DNA of 24,620 nt, taken from Treponema sp. UBA4377. GTDB taxonomy: Bacteria; Spirochaetota; Spirochaetia; Treponematales; Treponemataceae. The notes under the pieces were generated by a model. It had not been told where the DNA came from. It saw only the letters and a list, made by a program, of their open reading frames with translations, and did not search any database. This document shows, one piece after another, positions 5,900 to 13,277 of this stretch. Location of the stretch: the NCBI GenBank assembly GCA_002391235.1, contig DGRX01000016.1, forward strand, positions 1 to 24,620, in the 5' to 3' direction. Both the position numbers and the translations under genes were made by a program. Every line of letters starts with the position of its first letter. Position 1 is the first letter of the stretch.

Positions 5900-7281
5900 T
5901 AAAATTCGTTTCCTTCAAATCGCGGAATCAAGTCGGTGGCCTTCTTGATGTCCTCGTCAGTGGGAACATAGTCGCTCATCGTCTTGTCGTTGAACTTTTG
6001 GTAGCTCATCATGTCAAAGTAACCGGTTCCGGTAAGGCCGAACAATATTGTTTTTTCTTCGCCAGTTTCCTTGCACTTTAAGGCTTCGTCAATCGCGACG
6101 CGGATGGCGTGGCTAGATTCCGGAGCGGGGAGCGTTCCCTCCGTGCGGCAGAAAAGTTCCGCAGCCTCAAAGACGGAAGTCTGCTCAACTGCGCGCGCCT
6201 GCATCAAGCCGTCGTGGTAAAGCTGGCTTAGGATGGAACTCATTCCGTGGTAGCGCAGTCCGCCGGCGTGGCTGGGGCTGGGCATGAACTGGCTTCCGAG
6301 CGTGTACATTTTTTGCAGCGGGCAGACTTTTCCGGTGTCGCAATAATCGTATGCAAAAACGCCGCGGGTAAGGCTTGGACAGCTGGCCGGCTCAACCGCG
6401 ATGAATTGGTAGTCCGCCTCGCCCCGCAACTTCTGTCCCATAAAGGGCGAAATCAAGCCGCCCAAATTGCTTCCGCCGCCAGCGCAGCCGATAATCATGT
6501 CGGGCTTAATGCCGTACTTGTCCAGCGCGGCCTTGGCTTCCAAGCCGATGATTGTTTGGTGAAGCAAAACTTGGTTCAAGACGCTGCCCAAAACGTAACG
6601 GTAGCCGGGCGTTTTGACAGCCGTTTCAACCGCTTCGCTAATCGCGCAGCCCAGCGAGCCTGTGCAGCCCGGAAATTCCTTGTTCATCTGGCGGCCCACT
6701 TCCGTTTCCATGCTGGGAGACGGAATGGCCTTTCCGCCGTAGGTGCGAATCACTTCGCGGCGCTGGGGCTTTTGCTCGTAGGAACAGCGCACTTGGTAAA
6801 CAACGCAGTCCAAGTCAAGGTAAGCGCAAGCCATCGCCATCGCGGTTCCCCACTGGCCGGCGCCGGTTTCTGTAGTGACGCCTTTAAGGCCCTGCTTTTT
6901 GGCGTAGTAAGCCTGGGCAATGGCGGAATTAAGCTTGTGCGAGCCCGAAGTGTTCTGGCCCTCAAACTTGTAGTAAATCTTGGCGGGCGTTCCCAATTTT
7001 TTTTCAAGGCAATAAGCGCGGACAAGCGGCGACGGCCTGTACATTTTGTAAAAGTCCAAAATTTCTTGCGGAATGTCGATGTAAGGGTCGCTCGTGTTCA
7101 ATTCCTGCTTTACAAGCTCCGCGCAAAAAACCTGCTCCAGTTCCGCCGCAGTCGCCGGCTTAAGCGTCTTGGGATTCAAAAGCGGCGCCGGCTTGTTCTT
7201 CATGTCCGCGCGAACGTTGTACCACTGCTTGGGCATCTCTTCTTCTGAAAGATAAATTTTGTAGGGAATTGTTTGTGACAT
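5899..7281 (-). CDS. trpB: Tryptophan synthase beta chain, TrpB2 type
   Basis: This 460-residue PLP enzyme condenses indole with serine to give tryptophan. The PLP lysine is K116 in SGSHKLNSA, E138 lies in ETGAGQWG, and GGGSN (268-272) binds the cofactor phosphate. The length, the N-terminal extension (IPYKIYLSEEEMPKQWYN) and the W in GAGQWG place it in the TrpB2 subgroup, which works without a tight alpha partner. No trpA or other trp gene is in the window, so it probably salvages indole or handles serine. ATG at 7281 is preceded by GCGAGGA. It has a perfect consensus promoter and is coupled to the DUF4153 gene downstream. Confidence 0.93.
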   Translation of the reverse strand: MSQTIPYKIYLSEEEMPKQWYNVRADMKNKPAPLLNPKTLKPATAAELEQVFCAELVKQELNTSDPYIDIPQEILDFYKMYRPSPLVRAYCLEKKLGTPAKIYYKFEGQNTSGSHKLNSAIAQAYYAKKQGLKGVTTETGAGQWGTAMAMACAYLDLDCVVYQVRCSYEQKPQRREVIRTYGGKAIPSPSMETEVGRQMNKEFPGCTGSLGCAISEAVETAVKTPGYRYVLGSVLNQVLLHQTIIGLEAKAALDKYGIKPDMIIGCAGGGSNLGGLISPFMGQKLRGEADYQFIAVEPASCPSLTRGVFAYDYCDTGKVCPLQKMYTLGSQFMPSPSHAGGLRYHGMSSILSQLYHDGLMQARAVEQTSVFEAAELFCRTEGTLPAPESSHAIRVAIDEALKCKETGEEKTILFGLTGTGYFDMMSYQKFNDKTMSDYVPTDEDIKKATDLIPRFEGNEF

Positions 7282-7295
7282 TGCGTATCCTCGCT

Positions 7296-7313
7296 GTTTC
7301 TTTATTTAGAAAC
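7296..7313. promoter_or_regulatory. Inverted repeat at the trpB transcription start
   Basis: GTTTCT-TTATTT-AGAAAC is a perfect 6-bp inverted repeat directly downstream of the -10 box, covering the expected start of transcription. It could be a repressor operator. No regulator is linked to it. Confidence 0.35.
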
Positions 7314-7342
7314 ATTATACAATGGATTTTGCGGGTTGTCAA
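7314..7342 (-). promoter_or_regulatory. Consensus promoter of trpB2-DUF4153
   Basis: On the minus strand TTGACA (7342-7337), a 17-base spacer and TATAAT (7319-7314): a perfect sigma-70 consensus. The -35 box overlaps the coaE stop codon, so trpB has its own strong start within what is otherwise a continuous minus-strand gene run. Confidence 0.8.
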
Positions 7343-7986
7343 AGGGAGATAGGAGCGCAAACTCCCCTTCCCCAATTTCTTACCACAACCATTTCTATGC
7401 CGTAATCCGCCGCAAAGCGCTTGTATTCTTTAAAGAGGCCTTTTTGGCTTTTAATGCGGCGGAGAATTTGCAGGAGTGGCAATTTATCGCGGCGGCGGAT
7501 GCGCCAGGCGCGGACAAGGAGCGGCGCGTCAACGTAGATTATTTTTTTGCATTGGCGCAAAAGGGAAGGCGTTTTGTAAAGCAGCGCCGCGTTTATGGCC
7601 AGGCCGCCCGCAGTCTTAGGCTTGCTTTCAATTCCAGTCGCGCCGCCCTCTTGGGCTTGCGAAGCCTTTTCGTTCGCGTCAATCAGCGCTTGGACGCGCG
7701 CGACAAATTCCGGGTAAAGGATTTTTTCTTGTTCGGCCAAAAGCGCGCTGTCCTTAAAAAGAAGCTTTCCAAGCACGCGGCGGTCAAGGCTTCCGTCGGC
7801 GGCGCGCAAATTGATTCCGCGGGAGGCGGCGATCTGACTAAAACGGCTAAGGATTTCCGCCTGCTTGTCGCCGATTATTTTGTGGATTTCTTGGTCAGCG
7901 TCCAGGCAAAAAAAACCCCGTTCCTCCAAAATAGAGCAGACGAAGTTTTTTCCCGCCGCAATCGGCCCCGCAACGCAAATGACCAT
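7339..7986 (-). CDS. coaE: Dephospho-CoA kinase
   Basis: CoaE phosphorylates dephospho-CoA at the ribose 3' hydroxyl in the last step of coenzyme A synthesis. The 215-residue protein has the P-loop GPIAAGKN (residues 7-14), the DAD at 29-31 after the first helix, DRRVLGKLLF (a close form of the family's DR-x-x-L-(G/A) box), the NAALLYK strand (usually PLL(F/Y)E) and the lid VDAPLLVRAWRIRRRDKL. The last residue of the P-loop is N where most kinases have S or T. The segment around residues 108-125 (KASQAQEGGATGIESKPKTA) looks like a short low-complexity insertion. It follows proC by three bases and is probably the last gene of the S1-purB-proC-coaE operon. Confidence 0.88.
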   Translation of the reverse strand: MVICVAGPIAAGKNFVCSILEERGFFCLDADQEIHKIIGDKQAEILSRFSQIAASRGINLRAADGSLDRRVLGKLLFKDSALLAEQEKILYPEFVARVQALIDANEKASQAQEGGATGIESKPKTAGGLAINAALLYKTPSLLRQCKKIIYVDAPLLVRAWRIRRRDKLPLLQILRRIKSQKGLFKEYKRFAADYGIEMVVVRNWGRGVCAPISL

Positions 7987-7989
7987 CTT

Positions 7990-8787
7990 TTACTTTTTTG
8001 AATTCTTAAATTCCATTATCGCGTCGATGCTCTGGACGCAAGCGTTTCGCAAGCCCGCTTTTTCCAAAGCGCAAACTCCGCGAATCGTGGTTCCGCCCGG
8101 CGAGCAAACCGCGTCCTTTAAGGCGCCCGGATGCTCTCCAGTTGCAAGCTGCAAGGCGGCGCTTCCCAGCATCGTTTGGCTTGCCAAGCGGTAGGCCTGC
8201 TCGCGCTTCATTCCGTACTTTACGGCGGCGTCGGCGTAAGCTTCGATTATCAAGTCCATAAATGCCGGGCCGCAGCCTGCAAGGGCGCCGCCGATTCCCA
8301 TCAAGCTCGCCGGAATCGTTTCCAACAAGCCAAGGCTGGAAAGCAAGTCCTTTATTTGCTCGGCCTCGTCGTCGCGCAAGGAATTCTTTTCCTCCAGCAA
8401 AATAACGCCTTGGCCGATGCGGGCGGGCGTGTTTGGCATAAGGCACAAAACGCGCGTTTTGCTTGTGTCCAAAATTTTCGCGTAGCTGTCAAAAGTCCAG
8501 CCCGCCGCGACGGAAACAAGCGCCTTGCCCTGCAATTCGTTCTTCACTTCGGCCACAACGCCTTCTATTTGGTTGGGCTTGCAGCAAACAAAAACAGTGT
8601 CGGCGTTTTTCACCGCTTCCGCGTTTGAGGAACAGGGATTAAAGCCGATTTTGGCCGCGTTGGCCTTTAGCTTTTCTTGGTTGGGAGCGTAGGCCCACAA
8701 GTCTTTGGCGGCGATTTTTTTTGAGGCGACAAAGCCGGCCGCAATCGCTTGCGCCATGTTTCCCATTCCGATAAAAGCAATTTTCAT
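7990..8787 (-). CDS. proC: Pyrroline-5-carboxylate reductase
   Basis: ProC reduces pyrroline-5-carboxylate to proline with NAD(P)H. The 265-residue protein has the N-terminal Rossmann motif IAFIGMGNMAQAI, the PNTPARIGQG stretch, and the C-terminal dimer and active-site region with GCGPAFMDLIIEAYADAAV and SPGGTTIRG. The frame is open to a TTG at 8802, but ATG at 8787 (MKIAFIGMGN) has GGAGG six bases upstream and matches family starts. It lies between purB and coaE with short gaps. No other proline-biosynthesis gene is nearby. Confidence 0.95.
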   Translation of the reverse strand: MKIAFIGMGNMAQAIAAGFVASKKIAAKDLWAYAPNQEKLKANAAKIGFNPCSSNAEAVKNADTVFVCCKPNQIEGVVAEVKNELQGKALVSVAAGWTFDSYAKILDTSKTRVLCLMPNTPARIGQGVILLEEKNSLRDDEAEQIKDLLSSLGLLETIPASLMGIGGALAGCGPAFMDLIIEAYADAAVKYGMKREQAYRLASQTMLGSAALQLATGEHPGALKDAVCSPGGTTIRGVCALEKAGLRNACVQSIDAIMEFKNSKK

Positions 8788-8805
8788 TTTACGCCTCCAC
8801 AAAAG

Positions 8806-8828
8806 ATTGTCGGGTCACGCCCGACAAT
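8806..8828. repeat. Palindromic element between purB and proC
   Basis: ATTGTCGGG-TCACG-CCCGACAAT has perfect 9-bp arms and a five-base loop and fills almost the whole 46-base gap. The form (GTC-rich arms around TCACG, followed by GAC) resembles small dispersed palindromes seen between genes in several bacterial genomes. Without a T tract it is more likely a repeat or an mRNA-stabilising hairpin than a terminator. Confidence 0.5.
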
Positions 8829-8833
8829 GACAG

Positions 8834-10255
8834 TTATTTCATCAACTCCGCGTATTTTTGCGCCAAGCGCTTTGACTTTTTGGCGGCAAGGCCGTGGTAG
8901 CGCTCGGGGTTGGCAAAGAAGTTTTTCGGATCCTCAACGCCAAGCTTTTCCAACTGCGCCGTGATTTTGGCGTAAGCGTCGGTGTGGGTTTTGAGGACTT
9001 CAAAGAAAGTCTTTCCGCTTTGCTCGCATTCCAAAGTGATTTTGCGAATCACTTCGTGTCCGTCGTTGACTCCCGCTTCGCCAAGCAAAATGTAGGCCGG
9101 CTCGGCAAGAACTCCGCCCTTGACTTTTCCGCCGGCGTTGTCCAAGTTGCGCTTCATGCTTTCGCGGTCGGCCTGCAAGCCGCTCACGACGGAATTCATT
9201 CTGGCGACGGCCATCGTAAAGCCAGCAACATAGTCGGCGATAAAGCGCTGGCTCGCGCTGTTTGTAAGGTCTCTCTGGTGCTCGCTTATTTGGTCCATGT
9301 AGAACGTGATGACGCGCGGGCACATCGCCTTCCACAAAGACTTTACGTGCTCGCTGTTCCAAGGATTGCGCTTTTGCGGCATCGTTGAAGAGCCGACTTG
9401 GGTGGAAGCGAAGTACTCAAAGACTTCTCCGATTTCGCTTCTCTGCAAGTTGCGAAGGTCGTCGGCAAGGTTCGCGATGATTCCAAAGGCCACGTTCATC
9501 TCAAGCAAAAGGCGCAAGAGGTATTCGGGCTCTACAAGCTGGTTGGAATATTCGCTTGGCTCCAAGCCCAAAAAGCCCAAGTAAGTTTTTTCCAATTCCT
9601 CTGGGTCTTGGACAATCATGCTGGGGCCGTTGTAAGAGCCGACCGGGCCTGCAAGCTTTCCCTTAAGCTGCTTGCTCAATTCCTCGATGCGCAAGATTGA
9701 CTTTCCAAGGCGCGAGACAAATTCGGCGACGCTCCAGCCAAAAGTGATCGGAACGGCGTGCTGGCCGTGAGTGCGTCCGACTTGCGGAGTGTCGGCCTCG
9801 CGCTCGGCGATGGCGCAAAGATTTTTTTCAAGCTCCTTCAATTCAGGAAGGACAACCTTCTGCGTCACGTCGCGCATTCTGCAAGAAAGGGCCGTGTCCA
9901 AGATGTCCACGCTTGTCGCTCCAAGGTGAACGAGCGGCCCCAAGTCCGCCGGAACTTTTGTCTTAAGGACGTTGACAAGCGCGCGAATGTTGTGCTTTGT
10001 CTTTTCTTCCTCTTTGTAAACTTCCTCGGGGTCGATGTTGGCTGCGGCCTGGTCAAGCGCGGCGGCCTTTTTGTCGTCCAGCTGGCCGCGAACCTTAAGG
10101 TGCGCCTTTACAAGCGCGGCTTCGCACTTGGCAAAACTCTGCACGCTGGCCTCTTCCGAAATGTATTTTGAAAGGCCTTCAAAAGCCTTGGCTTCCGAAA
10201 GCGAATACCTGTGGTCAATGCAAGAAATGTTTTCAAAAATGTTTCTCGTTTCCAT
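8834..10255 (-). CDS. purB: Adenylosuccinate lyase
   Basis: PurB cleaves fumarate from SAICAR and from adenylosuccinate in purine synthesis. The 473-residue protein carries the fumarase/lyase signature GSSTMPQKRNP (288-298), with the catalytic serine in the SS pair, plus GRTHGQHAVP (160-169) and HLGATSVDI (110-118). The length is normal. ATG at 10255 is preceded by AGGAGG at good spacing. It follows the S1 gene by 57 bases with no clear terminator or promoter in the gap, so the two are probably co-transcribed. Confidence 0.96.
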   Translation of the reverse strand: METRNIFENISCIDHRYSLSEAKAFEGLSKYISEEASVQSFAKCEAALVKAHLKVRGQLDDKKAAALDQAAANIDPEEVYKEEEKTKHNIRALVNVLKTKVPADLGPLVHLGATSVDILDTALSCRMRDVTQKVVLPELKELEKNLCAIAEREADTPQVGRTHGQHAVPITFGWSVAEFVSRLGKSILRIEELSKQLKGKLAGPVGSYNGPSMIVQDPEELEKTYLGFLGLEPSEYSNQLVEPEYLLRLLLEMNVAFGIIANLADDLRNLQRSEIGEVFEYFASTQVGSSTMPQKRNPWNSEHVKSLWKAMCPRVITFYMDQISEHQRDLTNSASQRFIADYVAGFTMAVARMNSVVSGLQADRESMKRNLDNAGGKVKGGVLAEPAYILLGEAGVNDGHEVIRKITLECEQSGKTFFEVLKTHTDAYAKITAQLEKLGVEDPKNFFANPERYHGLAAKKSKRLAQKYAELMK

Positions 10256-10312
10256 ATTGTTCCTCCTAAAATGAACGGTCGCAAGGCCAAAAAGCCCGCG
10301 CCGCCTGTCCGT

Positions 10313-11407
10313 CTATTTCTTTAGCAAGGCGGCGAAGGGGCTGTAGGTTTCGCCGTCGTCGTCGTTGGAATTGCTGGCCAAATATTTTTTGGTTTCCAAA
10401 TCTTGCTCGGCGGACTCGCTTGTAGTAAGGGAGATGCGCTTGTTCTTTGCGTCCACGCCCTGAACGACGACGCTCATCTTGTCGCCCTTCTTGAAAACCT
10501 TTTGCAAGTTGGTTCCCTTCTTTACGTCCAGCTCCGAAACGTGGACAAGGCCGTCGATTCCGTCCGCCAAATTGACAAAGACGCCAAAGTCGGCGACGCG
10601 GGCGATCGTTCCGTCAATCTTGTCGCCTTCCGAAAATTTTTGCTCCACCGTGTCCCAGGGGTCGGCCTCAAGCGCCTTTAGGCTTACGCTGACCTTTTCG
10701 TTTTTCCAATCGGCCTTGATTACCTTTGCGGTGATTTCTTGTCCTACCGACAAAACCTTTTGGATGTCGTCAACGCGGGCGCGGGAAATTTCCGAAATCG
10801 GAAGCAGCGCCTGAAAGCCTCCCAAATCGACAAAGGCGCCGTAGTTGTGGAGCGCGGTGATTTTTCCTGTGACCATCGTTCCGACAGCGATTTGGCTTTC
10901 CAAGGCCGAAAGGTTTTTGGCGCGCTGCTCTTCCAAAATCGCGCGGTTAGAAACAACGATGTTCTTTCCGTCGTTCTTGTATTCCTGGATTTTAAAGACC
11001 AAGTGGCGGCCCGTAAAATCCGTGTCGTCGTCCTTTTTGCGTCCGCCCATTTGCGAATAGGGGCAAAAGGCCCTGGCGCCGCCAATCTTGACTTCGTAGC
11101 CGCCCTTGATTTCTTTTTCAACAACGCCCTCAACCGGAATGCCGCTTGTCCAGGCGTTTTCTATCATCGTCTTGTCGGCGTTCTGTCCGCTGATTTTTGT
11201 GGTAAAGCGCGACTCGCCGTTCTTTTCGCCCAAGTAAAAAACCTTGATTTTGTCGCCTTCTTTGACGCTGACGTTTCCGTTCTCGTCCGCCAGTTCCGCC
11301 TTTAAAAGCACGCCTTCGCTCTTAGAGCTCAAATCCAAAAAAATTGTGTCGCCCGATATCGCCACAATTTCCGTCTCAATTTGCTGACCGATTTCCAATT
11401 TTTCCAT
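10313..11407 (-). CDS. rpsA: S1 RNA-binding protein, four S1 domains (S1-like ribosomal protein)
   Basis: This 364-residue protein has four S1 (OB-fold) repeats at about residues 5-70, 88-155, 174-244 and 260-329. The third (VTGKITALHNYGAFVDLGG) and fourth (IDGTIARVADFGVFVNLADGIDGLVHVSEL) match the RNA-binding type best. Ribosomal S1 of Gram-negative bacteria usually has six repeats, so this is a compact form; whether it serves as ribosomal S1 or as an accessory RNA-binding protein is not certain. The C-terminal tail is acidic and ends YSPFAALLKK. The ATG at 11407 sits seven bases after a TATCAT -10 box with no Shine-Dalgarno site, predicting a leaderless message. It heads the purB-proC-coaE run. 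Confidence 0.82.
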   Translation of the reverse strand: MEKLEIGQQIETEIVAISGDTIFLDLSSKSEGVLLKAELADENGNVSVKEGDKIKVFYLGEKNGESRFTTKISGQNADKTMIENAWTSGIPVEGVVEKEIKGGYEVKIGGARAFCPYSQMGGRKKDDDTDFTGRHLVFKIQEYKNDGKNIVVSNRAILEEQRAKNLSALESQIAVGTMVTGKITALHNYGAFVDLGGFQALLPISEISRARVDDIQKVLSVGQEITAKVIKADWKNEKVSVSLKALEADPWDTVEQKFSEGDKIDGTIARVADFGVFVNLADGIDGLVHVSELDVKKGTNLQKVFKKGDKMSVVVQGVDAKNKRISLTTSESAEQDLETKKYLASNSNDDDGETYSPFAALLKK

Positions 11408-11414
11408 AATGCTG

Positions 11415-11443
11415 ATGATACCGCATTAAGGGAGAAAGTTCAA
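11415..11443 (-). promoter_or_regulatory. Promoter of the S1 gene, leaderless type
   Basis: On the minus strand TTGAAC (11443-11438), a 17-base spacer and TATCAT (11420-11415). Seven bases separate the -10 box from the ATG at 11407, so transcription should begin at or next to the start codon. Confidence 0.65.
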
Positions 11444-11464
11444 CAGAGGGGAGGAAACGGGGGC

Positions 11465-12898
11465 TTAACGCAATATTTCCCACTTTCCGCTTTTGTCGGA
11501 ACCAATGCGTTTTATCAGTTTATTTTCTGTAAGATATTGCAAGTCTCGTTTTATCGTTTTGTCTGTAACATTCAATTTTGCCGCAAACTGAGCGGCTGTA
11601 AAAGAGTCACCTCTTTTTAAGCTTTCCAAAATTTGCTTTTGCCGCTCGTTTACAGGGACATTTACAGGGACATTTACAGGGACATTTACAGGGACATTTT
11701 CCCTTTGCGCGTCCCATGAAAATTCATCATTTAAGGGAACTGTAATTCTAAAAACATCGTTTTCTTCAAAAACGGGATCCATGCCAGAATACTTTATGGA
11801 ATAATTAAATATTTTTCTAACGCCAGAGCCAAGCTTGTCAGAATAGCCGATGTTTCTGAAAAAATTAGCAATAAGAGGATTTTTGGGATATGGCTCAACA
11901 TTCTCTGGCGTAATTAACCCGTCTTTTTTTGCTCTGTTCGCGTTTTCCACAAACATCTTCTTTTTTTCTATCACGAATTTCGCCTGAAATCCGCTTGAAT
12001 ACTCACGATGCATAAGCGTGTTGACAATCATTTCACGAACAATGATATTTCTTAAAGAAATTCTCAACTTCCCTTCTTCAAGATAAAACTTATCCAGCAA
12101 ATGTTTTGCAGCAAAATCAAAAAGCAAGTCATAACTTTCAATAAGATTCGTCTCAACCACAAGCCTGTCGTCATACCTGTCTGTATTTATCTTTTTTACC
12201 AACGCGTCCGTTTGATACATTGGCGCGACTTCTTTTATAACTTCATCCTTTCCCAAAAGCATGACAGCGGCAAGATTGAAACCCTTTTGGCCAGTGACTC
12301 TGTCTTCTGTAAAAAGGCCGGCGCTCCGCAACAAGTCTTCATCCGTAAGTTTTTCCCACAGATGATTTCCTGCGGAATTATTCTTTGCTAGAATTCTCAC
12401 AGTCGGCAACAAATCAAGCCTTAAATCTTCAAGCTTCACATACGGATAAACTTTTCGCTCCGTGAAAATTTCCTGCTTCCTAATATACATTTGGGCTATG
12501 TCGCTTGTAGACTTGACTTTTATGTCGGAATCATTGGCTCGATTATATATTTCCTTTTTGTAACTTACAACGTCACCAGAAATTGGAACATAAATGTGAA
12601 TGATTGTTTTTCCTTCGCATTCCATAATTTCAGGCTCAAGGCAAAGGGTTGGAGAAAAACAATCTGGATTTGCAAGAACGCCAATAAAATTTTTAACCAA
12701 TTGCGGCGCGGCTTTTGGCGAAACTCCAGAAACAGTTCCGTCATCAAGAATGCCTAAGAAAATGTCTCCGCCAAAACGATTGGAAAAAGAGCATACAGTT
12801 TCGTAAACATCTCGCTCAATTTGTCCGCCGCAACGCTTAAATTCCACAGAAACTGTTTCGCCGATTTTCCTTATCACGTCCAACCTTTGTGTTGTCAT
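11465..12898 (-). CDS. AlbA_2 domain regulator with ATPase-like and winged-helix domains
   Basis: This 477-residue protein begins with an AlbA_2 (Schlafen-related, formerly AAA_4) domain: GETVSVEFKR at residues 13-22 and SNRFGGDIFLGILDDGTVSGV around 38-58. The middle (RNIIVREMIVNTLMHREYSSG, then SDKLGSGVRKIFNY) matches the RecG-like HATPase_c_4 region found in this family. The C terminus (about 420-477) is a DeoR-like winged helix (FTAAQFAAKLNVTDKTIKRDL). Between them four NVPV units form a linker encoded by a perfect 12-bp tandem repeat. Such proteins are usually annotated as putative transcriptional regulators or ATP-dependent helicases; the role is not established. The ATG at 12898 lies six bases past a GATAAT box and has no Shine-Dalgarno site. 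Base composition is more AT-rich than the S1-purB side. Confidence 0.83.
   Translation of the reverse strand: MTTQRLDVIRKIGETVSVEFKRCGGQIERDVYETVCSFSNRFGGDIFLGILDDGTVSGVSPKAAPQLVKNFIGVLANPDCFSPTLCLEPEIMECEGKTIIHIYVPISGDVVSYKKEIYNRANDSDIKVKSTSDIAQMYIRKQEIFTERKVYPYVKLEDLRLDLLPTVRILAKNNSAGNHLWEKLTDEDLLRSAGLFTEDRVTGQKGFNLAAVMLLGKDEVIKEVAPMYQTDALVKKINTDRYDDRLVVETNLIESYDLLFDFAAKHLLDKFYLEEGKLRISLRNIIVREMIVNTLMHREYSSGFQAKFVIEKKKMFVENANRAKKDGLITPENVEPYPKNPLIANFFRNIGYSDKLGSGVRKIFNYSIKYSGMDPVFEENDVFRITVPLNDEFSWDAQRENVPVNVPVNVPVNVPVNERQKQILESLKRGDSFTAAQFAAKLNVTDKTIKRDLQYLTENKLIKRIGSDKSGKWEILR
11649..11696. repeat. 12-bp tandem repeat, four perfect copies
   Basis: TTTACAGGGACA is repeated four times without change. 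On the coding strand each unit encodes NVPV, giving a linker of four NVPV units between the ATPase-like and winged-helix parts. Twelve bases is a multiple of three, so copy number can change without breaking the frame. Confidence 0.95.
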
Positions 12899-12904
12899 AT
12901 TTTT

Positions 12905-12933
12905 ATTATCGCTGATTTTTTGCTTTTTATCAA
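12905..12933 (-). promoter_or_regulatory. Promoter of the AlbA_2 gene, leaderless type
   Basis: On the minus strand TTGATA (12933-12928), a 17-base spacer and GATAAT (12910-12905), with six bases to the ATG at 12898. The -35 box overlaps the stop codon of the RhuM remnant. Confidence 0.6.
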
Positions 12934-13219
12934 TTACATGATGAACACTGTTGGTTTTTCGTTATCTCTTTTATGGAATTCAAAAAGTCTTTTTCAACAT
13001 CGCTTAAAGTTTTTTGCTGGTACTTTTTGTATTCGCTCGTCGCTTTTTCTATGGCTTTTTCGTGTGAAATTGAGCCGTTTCCTTGCGAAAGCTGTTCGCC
13101 GCTCATCGTAAGAATCTTGTCAAGATGCTCTGACCAATCTTTCATGGTCATAGGCTGCCGTCGTTCCGCCTGACGCTCCGCAAAATCAAGATATCCGCTG
13201 ACAATCTGGCCAAGCGTGC
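12930..13219 (-). pseudogene. RhuM family C-terminal remnant
   Basis: About 95 residues, from GTLGQIVSGYLDFAERQAER through MTMKDWSEHLDKIL and ISHEKAIEKATSEYKKYQQK to the stop, match the C-terminal part of full-length RhuM proteins (the LDFAE-x-QA-x-R, PMTM-x-DW and ISHE-x-A motifs). Upstream of about 13220 the same frame turns into sequence that lies inside the opposite-strand methyltransferase gene and no longer resembles RhuM, so the N-terminal two thirds are missing. No start codon or ribosome-binding site serves the fragment. Loss probably accompanied insertion or rearrangement at the methyltransferase boundary. The RhuM-Fic gene at 600 has a different C-terminal domain, so this is not simply a copy of it. 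Confidence 0.75.
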
Positions 13220-13230
13220 CCCGCCCTCTA

Positions 13231-13260
13231 TAGACAGCCTTCAAGCCTTTGCTGTAAAAT
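13231..13260 (+). promoter_or_regulatory. Probable promoter of the methyltransferase gene
   Basis: TAGACA (13231-13236) and TAAAAT (13255-13260) are 18 bases apart. AAGGAG at 13267-13272 precedes the ATG at 13278, so the leader would be very short but still carries a ribosome-binding site. Confidence 0.45.
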
Positions 13261-13277
13261 GGGCGCAAGGAGAAAAA

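Noticed and set aside
4628..5902. Long open frame of 424 codons on the plus strand opposite the DUF4153 gene
   Set aside because: Highly basic, no family resemblance, no ribosome-binding site, and it mirrors the codon bias of the clearly real membrane protein on the other strand.
6247..7248. Open frame of 333 codons opposite trpB
   Set aside because: The opposite strand encodes an unmistakable TrpB with all catalytic motifs; this frame is low-complexity and A/R/L-rich.
11649..11696. Tandem repeat as a CRISPR array
   Set aside because: Units are 12 bases with no spacers and lie inside a coding frame; no cas genes are present.
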